Assembly: GCA_038373865.1 (NCBI GenBank)
Contig: JAXGGA010001039.1
Span: forward strand, 108,398 to 172,397
Length of the DNA: 64,000 nt
Direction of reading: 5' to 3'
Source: Uloborus plumipes
Lineage: Eukaryota; Arthropoda; Arachnida; Araneae; Uloboridae
Part shown: positions 49,537 through 61,439 of the stretch, one piece after another
Numbering within the stretch: position 1 is the first letter of the stretch
How the letters are laid out: each line of letters starts with the position of its first letter
The notes under the pieces: model-generated
What the model saw: the letters and a program-made list of their open reading frames with translations, nothing else
Database searches by the model: none
Told to the model about the DNA's origin: nothing
Position numbers and translations under genes: made by a program

Positions 49537-50374
49537 ACTAGCAGTACCCGCACGGCGATGCCCGTGCAATAAATGTAAAGGAAGTTAACTAAATAAAGTT
49601 TAACTCACTCTTAAGACTTTTCTTCTTTTCGTGTGTGTGTGTGTGACGAACTTATTTATTTTTAGCGAATTTTTACGTTTTCAATGGAACTTTTGACACA
49701 CTGTAGTGCCCAAGATTTTCGAAAACTCTCAACGAACACAGCAATATTGCCCTTGAAATTTAATATAATCACCGATTTAACCGTAATTTCAATGTAAAAT
49801 TGGTCGCCAAATCTAAATTTATTAACAAAGGGAACCGATTGTATCAGGTAGCTCAGCCCAACCATTCTCCAGGATGTTTAATGTGAACAATGAATAAAAT
49901 CAAGAAATATAATGTCTTATCGTACGCATCACTTTGAAGGATTACACTCTAACAGTGACCCTACAAATAAGCAAGATGTTGTCTGGGAAATGGTGACTAT
50001 ATTCCCGTTTTGCGTATAGACCTTTGAAACAGACTCAACGTTGATTAATTAATATCTCTGTTCAATTAACCAGAGAAACGTGCTAAAACTTTTCTTTTCA
50101 GAAAAAAACCCTTTCCAACGATGTATAATGTTTGGCGTGGGGGTGAGGGGGTTTCCTCCTCAATTATGGCGGATAACCAGAAAATGAGACTAATTAATTA
50201 ATTTAATAAAATAATAATTCGAAATTTAGAATTCGGCCTTCGAAGTGCATTTCACGGGGATGCATTCGAATTTTTGTGCCAAGTTTCAGTCGGTAGGTGC
50301 TGTGGGGCTTCTGGCCATCGGTTACAAAACATACAAACAAACAAACAGAGCTCGTCATCTTTATATACAGATAG
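49537..50374 (-). repeat. Array monomer 23 (short hybrid)
   Basis: Short like S, but without the MITE remnant. After a central deletion it keeps the L-type distal stretch (cgtgctaaaacttttc, ccctttccaacgatg). It shows that short copies arose by more than one deletion, or that this stretch is misassembled. Confidence 0.6.
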
Positions 50375-51845
50375 ATGACCGCACGCGATGCCCGTGCAAT
50401 AAATGTAAAGGAAGTTAACTAAATAAAGTTTAACTCACTCTTAAGACTTTTCTTCTTTTCGTGTGTGTGTGTGTGTGACGAACTTATTTATTTTTAGCGA
50501 AATTTTTACGTTTCAATGGAACTTTTGACACAACTGTAGTGCCAAGATTTTCGAAAACTCTCAACGAACACAGCAATATTGCCCTTGAAATTTAATATAA
50601 TTCACCGATTTAACCGTAATTTCAATGTAAAATTGGTCGCCAAATCTAAATTTATTAACATAGGGAACCGATTGTATCAGGTAGCTCAGCCACAACCATT
50701 CTTCCATGATTTTAATGTGAACATTAAAAGGCAAGAAATATAATGTCTTTCGCACCATCTCTTTGAAGTGATTACAATCTAACAGTGACCCTCAAATAAG
50801 CAAGATTTCACTGGCTGGGAGGTTTGGTAAATTTCCCGATTGTTGCCAAACCTTACGACGCCAAATACGAAGAGTAACTGAATAGCGGTGTTACAGAAAA
50901 TGTCAGAAGGGAACTATTATTGTTTAAACTTAGTGATGGCGGCATTAAATACATGTTTTAAACTTGCAATAAAATACGCTTTAGACCTCAAACAACTACT
51001 GTTCCTTACCAGAGCGTTTTCTTTGACTTGGAGAAAGTAGTGTTTCACTGGCTGGGAGGTTTGGTAAATTTCCCGATTGTTGCCAAACTTTACGACGCCA
51101 AATACGAAGAGTAACTGAATAGCCATCACTAATTTTTTAACAATAATAGTTCCATTCTGACATTTTCGGTAACACCGAATTTTGAGGAAGTCAACTGAAT
51201 AAATTTAAATTCACTCCAACCCCCTCTGAAGAAAAATTATTATATCCTTTAGTTCAAATGCGCTCCACAACCTTTTAAATTCCACTTAAAGTCATGTTAA
51301 AGTTTAAATCAATTCGCCAAATAAATATAAAAGACAGAAAGTTAAGTAAGTAACAGGAGATATTAATTAATCAAATTGAATAAATTTTCAAGGCTTAAAT
51401 CTATACGCAAATTTAAACCACAAAGTAACTTCAGGGACAAAAGAGCAGCTGATCTGGAAAATGGACCTAGTGTTTCAGTATTGCGTACATAGTTAAGCCT
51501 TGAAAATTGACTAAATTTGATTAATTAATATCTCCTGTCCTAATTAACGGACAGAAACGTGCTAAAACTTTTCTTTTTCAGAAAAAAAAACCTTTCCAGC
51601 GATATATAATGTTTTGGGGTGGGGAAGGTTTTCCCCCCTCAATTATGGCGGATACACCAAAAATGAGACTAATTAATTAATTTAAAAATAACTAATTCGA
51701 AATTTAAAATTTGGCTTTCGAGGTGCATTTTACTGGGATACGTTCGAATTTTTGAGCCAAGTTTCAGGTCTGTAGGTGCTGTGGGGCTTCTGGCCAGCGG
51801 TTACAAACGAAACGAACAAACAAACACCGTCATCTTTATGTACAT
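50375..51845 (-). repeat. Array monomer 24 (L type)
   Basis: Clean copy with tacgctttagac, matching monomers 8 and 16. The hairpin end is damaged (gatgaccgcacgcgatgcc). Confidence 0.7.
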
Positions 51846-51932
51846 ACTAGCAGTACCCGCACGGCGATGCCCGTGCAATAAATGTAAAGGAAGTTAACTA
51901 AATAAATTTTAACTCACTCTTAAGATTTTTTT

Positions 51933-51977
<45 letters not shown>

Positions 51978-52475
51978 CGAAGTTATTTATTTTTAGCGAA
52001 ATTTTTACGTTTCAATGGAACTTTTGACACAACTGTAGTGCCAAGATTTTCGAAAACTCTCAACGACCATAGCAATTTTGCTCTTGAAATGTAATATAAT
52101 TCTCCAATTTTACCGTAATTTCAATGTAAAATTGGTCGCCAAATCTAAATTTATTAATATAGGAAACCGATTGTGTCAGATATAGCTCAGCCACAACCAT
52201 TCTTCCATGATTTTAATGTGAACATTAAAAGGCAAGAAATATAATGTCTTTCGCAACATCTCTTTGAAGTGATTACAATCTAACAGTGACTCTCAAATAA
52301 GCAAGATTTCCCTAGCTTAGAGGTTTGGTAAATTTCCCGATTGTTGCCAAATTTTACGACGCCAAATACGAAGAGTAACTACATAGCGGTGATACCGAAA
52401 ATGTCAGAATGGAACTATTAAAAATTTAGTGATGGCGGCATTAAATACATGTTTTAAACATGCAATAAATACTCT
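51846..52475 (-). repeat. Array monomer 25 (L type), truncated
   Basis: Breaks off after caataaatactcttt, inside the fold-back region. It contains the longest GT tract of the array (51938-51976). Confidence 0.7.
51938..51976. repeat. Longest (GT)n tract of the array
   Basis: Most monomers have a GT tract between tcttcttttc and gacgaactta. Its length ranges from a few repeats (about 52596) to this 39-base run, so it is an embedded, separately mutating microsatellite. Confidence 0.8.
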
Positions 52476-52531
52476 TTGGGATGAATCAAGTTTAAGGTCG
52501 GCGATCAATTATTAAATCTGGCAACCTAGAT
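52476..52531. mobile_element. Fragment of the 188-bp MITE at a monomer break
   Basis: gaatcaagtttaaggtcggc followed by tattaaatctggcaac matches the left part of the MITE at 22602-22789. It joins truncated monomer 25 to headless monomer 26. Confidence 0.6.
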
Positions 52532-53982
52532 AGTGTAAAGGAAGTTAACTAAATAAAGTTTAACTCACTCTTAAGACTTTTCTTCTTTTCGTGTGTGTGG
52601 TGTGACGAACTTATTTATTTTTAGCGAAATTTTTACGTTTCAATGGAACTTTTGACACAACTGTAGTGCCAAGATTTTCGAAAACTCTCAACGAACACAG
52701 CAATATTGCCCTTGAAATTTAATATAATTCACCGATTTAACCGTAATTTCAATGTAAAATTGGTCGCCAAATCTAAATTTATTAACATAGGGAACCGATT
52801 GTATCAGGTAGCTCAGCCACAACCATTCTTCCATGATTTTAATGTGAACATTAAAAGGAAAGAAATATAATGTCTTTCGCACCATCTCTTTGAAGTGATT
52901 ACAATCTAACAGTGACCCTCAAATAAGCAAGATTTCACTGGCTGGGAGGTTTGGTAAATTTCCCGATTGTTGCCAAACTTTACGACGCCAAATACGAAGA
53001 GTAACTGAATAGCGGTGTTACCGAAAATGTCAGAATGGAACTATTATTGTTAAAAATTTAGTGATGGCGGCATTAAATACATGTTTTAAACATGCAATAA
53101 AATACGCTTTAGACTGCAAACAACTACTGTTCCTTCCCAGAGCGTTTTCTTTTTCTTTGATTTGGAGAAAGTAGTGTTTCACTGGCTGGGAGGTTTGGTA
53201 AATATCCCTATTGTTGCCAAACTTTACGACGCCAAATACGAAGAGTAACTGAATAGCCATCACTAAATTTTTAACAATAATAGTTCCATTCTGACATTTT
53301 CGGTAACACCGAATTTTGAGGAAGTCAACTGAATAAATTTAAATTCACTCCAACCCCTCTGAAGAAAAATTATTATATCCTTTAGTTCAAATGCGCTCCA
53401 CAACCTTTTAAATTCCACTTAAAGTCATGTTAAAGTTTAAATCAATTCGCCAAATAAATATAAAAGACAGAAAGTTAAGTAAGTAACAGGAGATATTAAT
53501 TAATCAAATTGAATAAATTTTCAAGGCTTAAATCTATACGCTAATTTAAACCACAAAGTAACTTCAGGGACAAAAGAGCAGCTGATCTGGAAAATGGATC
53601 TAGTGTTTCAGTATTGCGTACATAGTTAAGCCTTGAAAATTGACTAAATTTGATTAATTAATATCTCCTGTCCTAATTAACGGACAGAAACGTGCTAAAA
53701 CTTTTCTTTTTCAGAAAAAAAAACCTTTCCAGCGATATATAATGTTTTGGGGTGGGGGAAGGTTTTCCCCCTCAATTATGGCGGATACACCAAAAATGAG
53801 ACTAATTAATTAATTTAAAAATAACTAATTCGAAATTTAAAATTTGGCTTTCGAGGTGCATTTTACTGGGATACGTTCGAATTTTTGAGCCAAGTTTCAG
53901 GTCTGCGGGTGCTGTCGGGGCTTCTGGCCAGCGGTTACAAACGTATAAACGAACAAACAAACACCGTCATCTTTATGTATAT
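52532..53982 (-). repeat. Array monomer 26 (L type) lacking the hairpin end
   Basis: Resumes at tgtaaaggaagttaac. Shares aaatatccctattgttgcc with monomer 16. An L copy follows directly, so alternation with S is lost here. Confidence 0.7.
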
Positions 53983-55497
53983 ACTAGCAGTACCCGCACG
54001 GCGATGCCCGTGCAATAAATGTAAAGGAAGTTAACTAAATAAAGTTTAACTCACTCTTAAGACTTTTCTTCTTTTCGTGTGTGTGTGTGTGTGTGTGTAT
54101 GTTTGTGTGTGTGTGACGAACTTATTTTTATTTAGCGAAATTTTTACGTTTCAATGGAACTTTTGACACAACTGTAGTGCCAAGATTTTCGAAAACTCTC
54201 TACGAACACAGCAATATTGCCCTTGAAATTTATTATAACTCACCGATTTAACCGTAATTTCAATGTAAAATTGGTCGCCAATCTAAATTTATTAACATAG
54301 GAAACCGATTGTATCAGGTGGCTCAGCCACAACTATTCTTCCATGATTTTAATGTGAACATTAAAAGGCAAGAAATATAATGTCTTTCGCACCATCTCTT
54401 TGAAATGATTACAATCGAACAGTGACCCTCAAAAAGCAAGATTTCAGTGGCTGGGAGGTTTGGTAAATTTCCCGATTGTTGCCAATTTTTAAGACGCCAA
54501 ATACGAAGAGAAACTGAATAGCGGTATTACCGAAAATGTCAGAATGGAACTATTATTGTTAAAAATTTTATGATGGCGGCATTAACTACATGTTTTAAAT
54601 ATGCAATGAAATACGCTTTAGACTGCAAACAACTACTGTTTTCCTTCCCAGGGCGTTTTTTTTTCCTTTGATTTGGAGAAAGTAGTGTTTCATTGGCTGG
54701 GAGGTTTGGTAAATATCCCTATTGTTGCCAACTTTTCCACGCCAAATACGAAGAGTAACTGAATAGCCCGCACTAAATTTTTAAAAATAATAGTTCCATT
54801 CTGATATTTTCGGTAATACCGAATTTTGAGGAAGTCAACTGAATAAATTTAAATTCACTCCAACCCCCTCTGAAGAAAAATTATTATATCCTTTAGTTCA
54901 AATGCGCTTCACAACCTTTTAAATTCCACTTAAAGTCATGTTAAAGTTTAAATCAATTCGCCAAATAAACATAAAAGACAGAAAGTTAAATAAGTAACAG
55001 AAGATATTAATTAATCAAATTGAATAACTTTTCAAGGCTTAAATCTATACGCAAATTTAAACCACAAAGTAACTTCAGGGACAAAAGAGCAGCTGATCTG
55101 GAAACTGGATCTAGTGTTTCAGCATTGCATACAGAGTTATGCCTAGAAAATCGGCTAAATTTGATTAATTAATATCTCCTGTCGTAATAACCGGACAGAA
55201 ACGTGCTAAAACTTTTCTTTTTCAGTAAGAAAACCCCTTTCCAGTGATATATAATGTTATGGGGTGGGGGAAGGTTTTCCCCCCTCAGTAATGGCGGATA
55301 CACCAAAAATGAGACTAATTAATTAATTTATAAATAACTAATTCGAAATTTAAAATTTGGCTTTCGAGGTGCATTTTACTGGGATACGTTCGAATTTTTG
55401 AGCCAAGTTTCAGGTCCGTGGATGCTGTGGGGGCTTCTGGCCAGCGGTTACAAACATACAAACAAACAAACGAACACCGTCATCTTTATATATATAG
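53983..55497 (-). repeat. Array monomer 27 (L type), right end of the continuous array
   Basis: The proximal half carries the private variants of S monomer 13. It ends in a true 5' border (TC preceded by A on the minus strand) at 55497. Confidence 0.75.
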
Positions 55498-55993
55498 ATA
55501 GAAGATAACGTACGAAATTTCAGTGACTAACACATAAAAGTTTTAGAGTGAATTGATTTTTTTTAACGCGCTTATTGGAATGTAATTTGCAGCAGTCACT
55601 GGTTTTGGTTGGCGGAAAAGTAAAAAAGACAAAAGCTTTACGTTCTTTATTGCAACCCTACTCTCGCCAATTTTTAATTAAAATGAACTATCTGAGGCGA
55701 TGCAGTCTCTGACCAATGGGTGTTCGAAGAGGTAAAACCAACCGCACCCACTTTCTTAGAACATAACCTGTCCAATAAGACATCTGCCTCGACGTCATAA
55801 AGTTAAAATATTTTACCTCTTTGACTAAATTCTTAATTTGGGTGAAGTATTTAAGCTATGCTAAAATCAAAATAACACATTTGCGAATCCGTTCTTTAGT
55901 TTTCTTCTACTCATCACCCCTTTCATAAAAATGAACAGTTCCAAACAGAGGAGGAGTCAAGTGCCATCTCTTCAAAGCTAGATTTTATACTTT
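55498..55993. other. Non-array spacer
   Basis: About 500 bases of unrelated AT-rich sequence between monomers 27 and 28; no gene or known repeat is recognised. Confidence 0.5.
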
Positions 55994-56590
55994 TCTAGCA
56001 TTACCCGCACGGCGATGCCAGTGCAATAAATGTAAAGGAAGTTAACTAAATGAAGTTTAACTCAATGAAAGACAGAAAGTTAATTAAGTAACAGGGGATA
56101 TTAATTAATCAAATTAATTAATTTTCAAGGCTTAAATCTGTACGCTAATTTGAGCCACAAAGTAACTTCAGGGACAAAAGAGCAGTCTGTCTGGAAAAAT
56201 TTATCTAGTGTTTCAGTTTTGCGTACAGAGTTAGGCCTTGAAAATTGACTAAATTTGATTAATTAATATCTCCTGTTCTAATTAACGGACTGAAACGTGC
56301 TAAAAGTTTTCTTTTATAGAAAAAAAACCCCTTTCCAGTGATATATGATGTTTTGGGGGGGGGAAACTTTCCCCCCTCAAGTATGGCGGATACACCAAAA
56401 ATGAGACTAATGATTTAATTTAAAAATAACCAATTCAAAATTTAGAATTTGGCTTTCGAATTGCATTACACGGGGATACGTTCGAATTTTTGGGCCAAGT
56501 TTCAGGTCTGTGGGTGCTGTGGGGGCTTCTGGCCAGCGGTTACAAACGTACAAACCAACAAACGAACACCGTCATCTTTATATATGTAGA
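55994..56590 (-). repeat. Array monomer 28, internally deleted
   Basis: Has both ends (ctagcattacccgcacgg at left, tctttatatatgtag then A at right) but jumps from gtttaactca to atgaaagacagaaag, losing about 1 kb. It is a separate insertion or a relic of a former array edge. Confidence 0.7.
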
Positions 56591-57084
56591 TACTATCATT
56601 AATACTAATGGTTAAGTGTTAAAACAGTGCTTGGAGTGAGCAAGATAACAATTTAAACATTTGCACCACTAATTTGCCACGAAACAATGCAAAAAGAAAA
56701 TGTTTTGCCGTTTCAAGCTTTTTTGCTTTTGCCAAATGTCTTAAAGCGGCCAGCTGCTTCGCTGTCTCGCAATTCTGTACAAGTAGTTTTTCTGCCAGCA
56801 GAGCGTCAATGCAGGAAAACGACGTGTCTTCGTTACTTATTACGTCGTGTTCGAATAGAGCGATTTTTGAATTTCAACTATAAAATGTTAATGATGTGCC
56901 ACTTATTTTATGTAATAGTGTATAAAGTACACCCCATTAACTGAGAGTCAATAATATAAGTTATAATTTTAAGAATCTAAAAAATACGCTTTTAGAGTTA
57001 ATCAAACTCTTGTTTAGTTAAACTTTCTTCGTGAGTAATTTATTAAAGTACAACGGAAATCTGAAGTCGTTCTGAGAAATTTTT
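56591..57084. other. AT-rich intergenic sequence
   Basis: Two overlapping open frames of 69 and 85 codons near 56674-56944 match nothing I recognise and lack supporting features. No gene is called. Confidence 0.4.
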
Positions 57085-57332
57085 AAAAGATAAAAGTCAC
57101 GTTCTTTACAAACATAAAAGTAATATACTTAAGTCATTAATACTAAAGGTCAAACCAAATTTCCATGATACTTTAACTGATTTACCTCTTGTTTTCAAAA
57201 CCATTGAATACCCGCTTAGTTTACATGAACTTATAATACATCAATATGTAATACAGTTTAGCCTTCAGTATTAATAATACTATTAAATATATTACTTTTA
57301 TGTTTGCAAAGAACGTGAATTTTATCTTTTAA
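57085..57332. repeat. Fold-back (MITE-like) inverted repeat
   Basis: The left arm near 57085-57165 (aaaagataaaagtcacgttc ...) pairs with the right arm near 57245-57332, whose reverse complement starts aaaagataaaattcacgttc. The arms are about 80 bp with scattered mismatches and a short loop. No target duplication was identified. Confidence 0.65.
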
Positions 57333-57705
57333 TCAGAGTTACATACATACAAACAAACCCACATGTGAAACTAATAAAAGCGTATTTAAAAAGAGAAAAT
57401 GGGCATTATTTTTCTCCCTCTCTCGTTTGAGGGCCCTTCCTGCCACGGGGGCCCTCGGCGATCCCCCCACAAATCACTCTGGAAAGTCCAGGCCTGCAAG
57501 GTCGCACACACCAAGGTCAAAAATTTTCAAGCCCAGTTCCAAGAAAAATCGAAAAGCAATCGGAAAAAGTAGAGTTTCGTCCCTTCTGAAAAGAAGTTCT
57601 TCTTCAGTGGTCTCTCAATGAATGTGAGATATGTCGAAAGTAGGGTCTGAGAAAATTGACTAATGAAATTTCTCGTTTTTAATGTGGAGCGTTGAACATT
57701 GGTAA
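57333..57705. other. Intergenic sequence with GC-rich patch
   Basis: A patch at 57428-57500 (gagggcccttcctgcc, cgatccccccac) stands out from AT-rich flanks and may be a hAT-type fragment. No gene is recognised. Confidence 0.35.
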
Positions 57706-57709
57706 TTAA

Positions 57710-58025
57710 CACTTTACCGACCGGTAGCGATTCGAACATCCTATGCCCTTTCACCGCCCGCTCAGCTGCAGATCGTCCAAGACACCGACTCGGTTTTGGC
57801 CTAGACTGACGCGCGGGGATATATGTGCATTTCTTAAACTCTGGTAAAATTGTACGCTTCGTGTTATTGCAGGGTAACAAAATTTAAGTCACCACAGATC
57901 GGTTCAAAGTCGATTAATCGACGCCCGGTCGGTAAGCGCCGGAGAGCAAACGTCGAATAATCGACGCCCGGTCGGTAAACGCTGGGAACAAAACGTCGAT
58001 TAATCGACGCCCGGTCGGTAAAGTG
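57710..58025. mobile_element. 316-bp piggyBac-type MITE with internal tandem repeats
   Basis: TTAA at 57706-57709 and 58026-58029 flanks perfect 15-bp inverted ends, CACTTTACCGACCGG and CCGGTCGGTAAAGTG. The right third holds three tandem copies (period about 47-50 bases) of a block containing the palindrome GTCGATTAATCGAC and CGCCCGGTCGGTAA. The right inverted end is itself the last piece of this repeat. Confidence 0.82.
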
Positions 58026-58029
58026 TTAA

Positions 58030-59148
58030 GTTAATTAAGTTTAGACCCTAAATGGCAAACTCGTTAAAAAAATAAAAATAAAAAAAAACAGAAATTCTTC
58101 TCATTTGGGGGTCATTCCATAGAAATGTCAACCTCAGCCGAAGTAAAAACAGTATCAAAAATAAATAAATAAATAAATAACTGAAAATAAAACAGCATAA
58201 GAAGTTTTTAAAAAAATGAAAAAGTGTTGATATTATCACTGAGATTAGCCATAGTAAATAGTTTGTAAGGTGTCTACTGCTTGTTATTCGATAGTTCCGT
58301 TAGTCACACGCCATCTTGAGTAAAAGTGACACTTAAGACAAAAAAAAATGTAGATTTAATAAATGTGTTTTTTGTTTTAAAAGTCAACTTTACTCATTTT
58401 TCAAACATATCATTCAGTTTTTAACACTTGATTAACTTTGAGAAATTTTCGCCTCACAACATGAGCATTAATTTTCAGGGTCACAAAAATGTTACGTTAG
58501 TCACACAGCTATTTCGGTTGAAAAAATATCTACTGTAAAGTAATTTTGTTTTAAATTCTTAGCAGAAATGATACATAGATACCATGTACATTGTAAATCC
58601 ACCAACATAACTAAAAATATTTTTTATACTTTAAGCAAGGCTTCACCAGATAGCGTTTTATACAGGCTGTTTCATTTGATCAAAATCCTTGGGATAAAAA
58701 CGGTGGTCATTGTTCAGCGACATCTATCGAGGTTTATGGTAACTAACATTATATACAAATCAGATAATAAAAGGCAAAATTAAAAGTTAATTTGTTGGCG
58801 ACAATTTTACAATTTGGCATTCAATTCTATTTTAGTATATTTCAACGTCATTTAATAGCTTGTTTTATTTGTTGGTCTATTCTGCATTTTAACGGTTATT
58901 TTAATTAGTTAGCGAATTAATTTTCATTTTAATTGATTCTAATTATTAATTAACTATGAAACGACACTGGCACCGCAAAGCGATAAATAGCGAATCTATT
59001 CGCTAAGCGAGCCAATACTACCAACGGGTTGCCATAGAACTTTTTAAAATTCAGTCCACAGTTAGCCATGATACAGTTGGTCGTCGCAATATTGTAGTTT
59101 TGTTTATTTTTTTCGTACTTGTATTGCTCTTTAGTACCAAGCGATTAT
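58030..59148. other. AT-rich intergenic sequence
   Basis: Has an AAAT microsatellite near 58160-58182. A hairpin near 58989-59006 (TAGCGAAT/ATTCGCTA) belongs to a phrase repeated near 63720. No gene is recognised. Confidence 0.4.
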
Positions 59149-61425
59149 AGGGTATTCCGACCAGTGAGTGACCACCACCCAGTGAATGACCACTTCGCAG
59201 TATTTCTTAAAAAATAAGGTTCTAAATTATTTTTTTTAGATAAATTGGCTTCAATAGCTTTCTTCCTTCAAATTCTGAGCTATCTGATACCTGATTGATT
59301 ATTTCGGTCATGTATTTTTCTAGTAAAAAATTATAGAATGTTTACAGCCGTGCGCTATTTCTTTTTCTGCTCCAAAATAATAAGGATGGTTTTGTGTATA
59401 CAACTACTTTGATTCGTATTAATTGTATTTATAAATTAATTTTTTTTAATTATACAAAAGAATCATTTAGTATGTATATTCAGGCTATGATTTTATTTGT
59501 TTCAATCTTTATAGAGTGTGTAGATTTTAGATTTATGGGGTGGTCACTCACTGGGTCAGAAAAACTCTGAAAAGCCAGTGAATGACCAGCTGTTTATTCA
59601 CTGGGATTTTAATGTTGTTTTGAAAAATTAAAGAAAACTAGGGTCGACCAGTGAATGACCACCACCCAGTGAATGAACAGCGCGTCATTTTCGTTAAAAA
59701 ATAAGGTTTTAAAAGCTTTTTTTTTAGACCGAGTGGCATCAACAATTTTCTACAGTGAAATTCCAAGCTATTGGTTACATAGGTCAATTCTTTATTGTTG
59801 AAAAAATTGATAGAATGTTAACTCTCGAGTAGTAGTGTTCTTTTTAGTGTGTTCTATTTTTGGAACATAGGAGCTTTACATAAATTTATTTAAAAAAAGA
59901 AAAAAGATATTTTTTTTGACCAAAAAAATTTTAATTTAGTTTTTCTCTTAACATTTTTTATGCATTTTAAAAAAAAAAACTAAAGTGTATGGATCCACTT
60001 ACCTGAACTTAAAAAATCCATTATCAAAGTACATACCTTGTACTCAGACTTTTCAGTCAAAACTGATAGCAAATCATTTATAGCTCTGTATCGTAACCGC
60101 GCATCAAGTAATCCTTTTTTGCCTGAATGGAACATTGATATCCATTTGAGGAGCAAAGAGAGTATTCACATTTTCAATCCAAATCTTATTGGCTTTCCTC
60201 TTATAAACATTTCTCATGAATGCCGACAGTAATAGGAACCACTCATTCATCTATGCTTGATTTCTCATGAATATTTCAAATTGTTGAGGGCTTTTACACA
60301 ATTTGTAAGTAGGTTTTTTCAAGCTTTTCATTTTTTTAATATAAATTTACGGTTGAAATCCAAAATAAAAGGGTTATTTTTAATTTTCGAAAATTGCTTC
60401 GATGCATAATTGCTGGTACTAATAGTACAAATGTCTCTTCTGTGTTTGTGCATTACTCCAATGCATATGTTCAGTAAAGTGCTTTTAAATTATAAGGTAT
60501 TGCAAGCCGACTAATATTATTTTCCAGTATCACGTGACGACACAGCTGTCAGGGCAGGTGTGGATTCGGAGCCATTTCCTCTGTCAAACTGTTATTATTT
60601 TCTTTTGAAACGAAACCTCATACCCTTTAATAATATAAACTTATTTGGTTTTGCAAACATCTGCACTAGAACACATTCAAAACGAAAAGATAAGAGAATC
60701 ACACATTATGAAACTTGAAATTTCCTCATTTAAGTCGATGATTAAGTCATTTAAGTAAAATGATAAAGATAACAATAATAACATTAGTAACAATTAAAAA
60801 TAAATCTGTAATTAGTAGCGTAAAATAGAACTTTTTCTACTGTTAGTAAGTATTGTCAAAATGGCCGTAAATAAGGTTTGTGAAAAAAATAAAAATAAGA
60901 TGATATAAGAGTTAATCAAGAGCATGTAAAAATATTTATTATCAGCCAACACAATGATAATGATAATAATTAAAGAAAAGGTAAAAAGAAGATTCAATGC
61001 GATGCGGAAAGGTTTCTCGTTTGAGAAATAAATAAATAAATAAATAAAATTAATTTATAAATAAGCATGTAAAGTAACAGGTCACTATCTGCCTTATAAA
61101 AATAAACAAAAGTGAAAATATCTAAAACCAACTTCAAGCATTTCTAACTCAAAATTTAAGGTGGTCATTCACTGGGTCAGAGGTGGTCATTCACTGGGTC
61201 GGCGGTGGTCATTCACTGGGTCTTTGCGCCATTTTTCCTTCGAACACCCCAAAAAGCCGAAAGCGGTACCCTTCAAGTTCCATCATTTTTTTTTACGTAT
61301 TTACATAGATCAATAAAACTATTTAAACTGTCACGAACAAAATATTACAGTATTTAAAATTACTACAATTTCTTAAAAATGAAATTTTGCTTAAGTGGTC
61401 ATTCACTGGTCTGTCTACCCTACAT
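59149..61425. mobile_element. Unclassified element with repeated CCAGTGAATGACCAC-type termini
   Basis: The left end TAGGGTATTCCGACCAGTGA (near 59149) and the right end, read inward TAGGGTAGACAGACCAGTGA (from about 61425), are inverted relatives. Between them the 15-base motif recurs in both directions near 59183, 59545, 59570, 59647, 59662, 61163, 61187 and 61210. About 490 bases from the left end are imperfectly repeated starting near 59640. No coding frame with a known domain is present. The outer limits and class are uncertain. Confidence 0.5.
61290..61425 (-). repeat. Inverted copy of the repeat at the right window edge
   Basis: This stretch is the reverse complement of 63866-64000 over about 135 bases with few differences, from ctaccctac back to tttacgtatttacatagatc. 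Confidence 0.8.
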
Positions 61426-61439
61426 TAATGAACTTCATT

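Larger units (their letters stand above)
21714..56590 (-). repeat. 35-kb head-to-tail array of a Helitron-like non-autonomous element
   Basis: About 28 copies lie in one orientation. Read on the minus strand a copy starts TCTATATATATAAAGATGAC, then a TTTG tract, and ends with the hairpin GCACGG-GCATCG-CCGTGC, eight bases, then CTAG. Within the array CTAG is followed directly by the TC of the next copy. At the left border (21714) CTAG is followed by T. At 55497 and 56590 TC is preceded by A. These are the hallmarks of Helitron ends and A/T insertion (known family features). No Rep or helicase frame occurs, so copies are non-autonomous. Tandem joining suggests rolling-circle read-through followed by satellite-like amplification (inference). 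Interruptions lie at 25889, 48060-48124, 52476-52531 and 55498-55993. Confidence 0.8.

Noticed and set aside
21714..56590. The array as a CRISPR-like or protein-repeat locus
   Set aside because: Monomers are kilobase-sized, AT-rich and non-coding with transposon termini; there are no short spacers and no extended reading frame.
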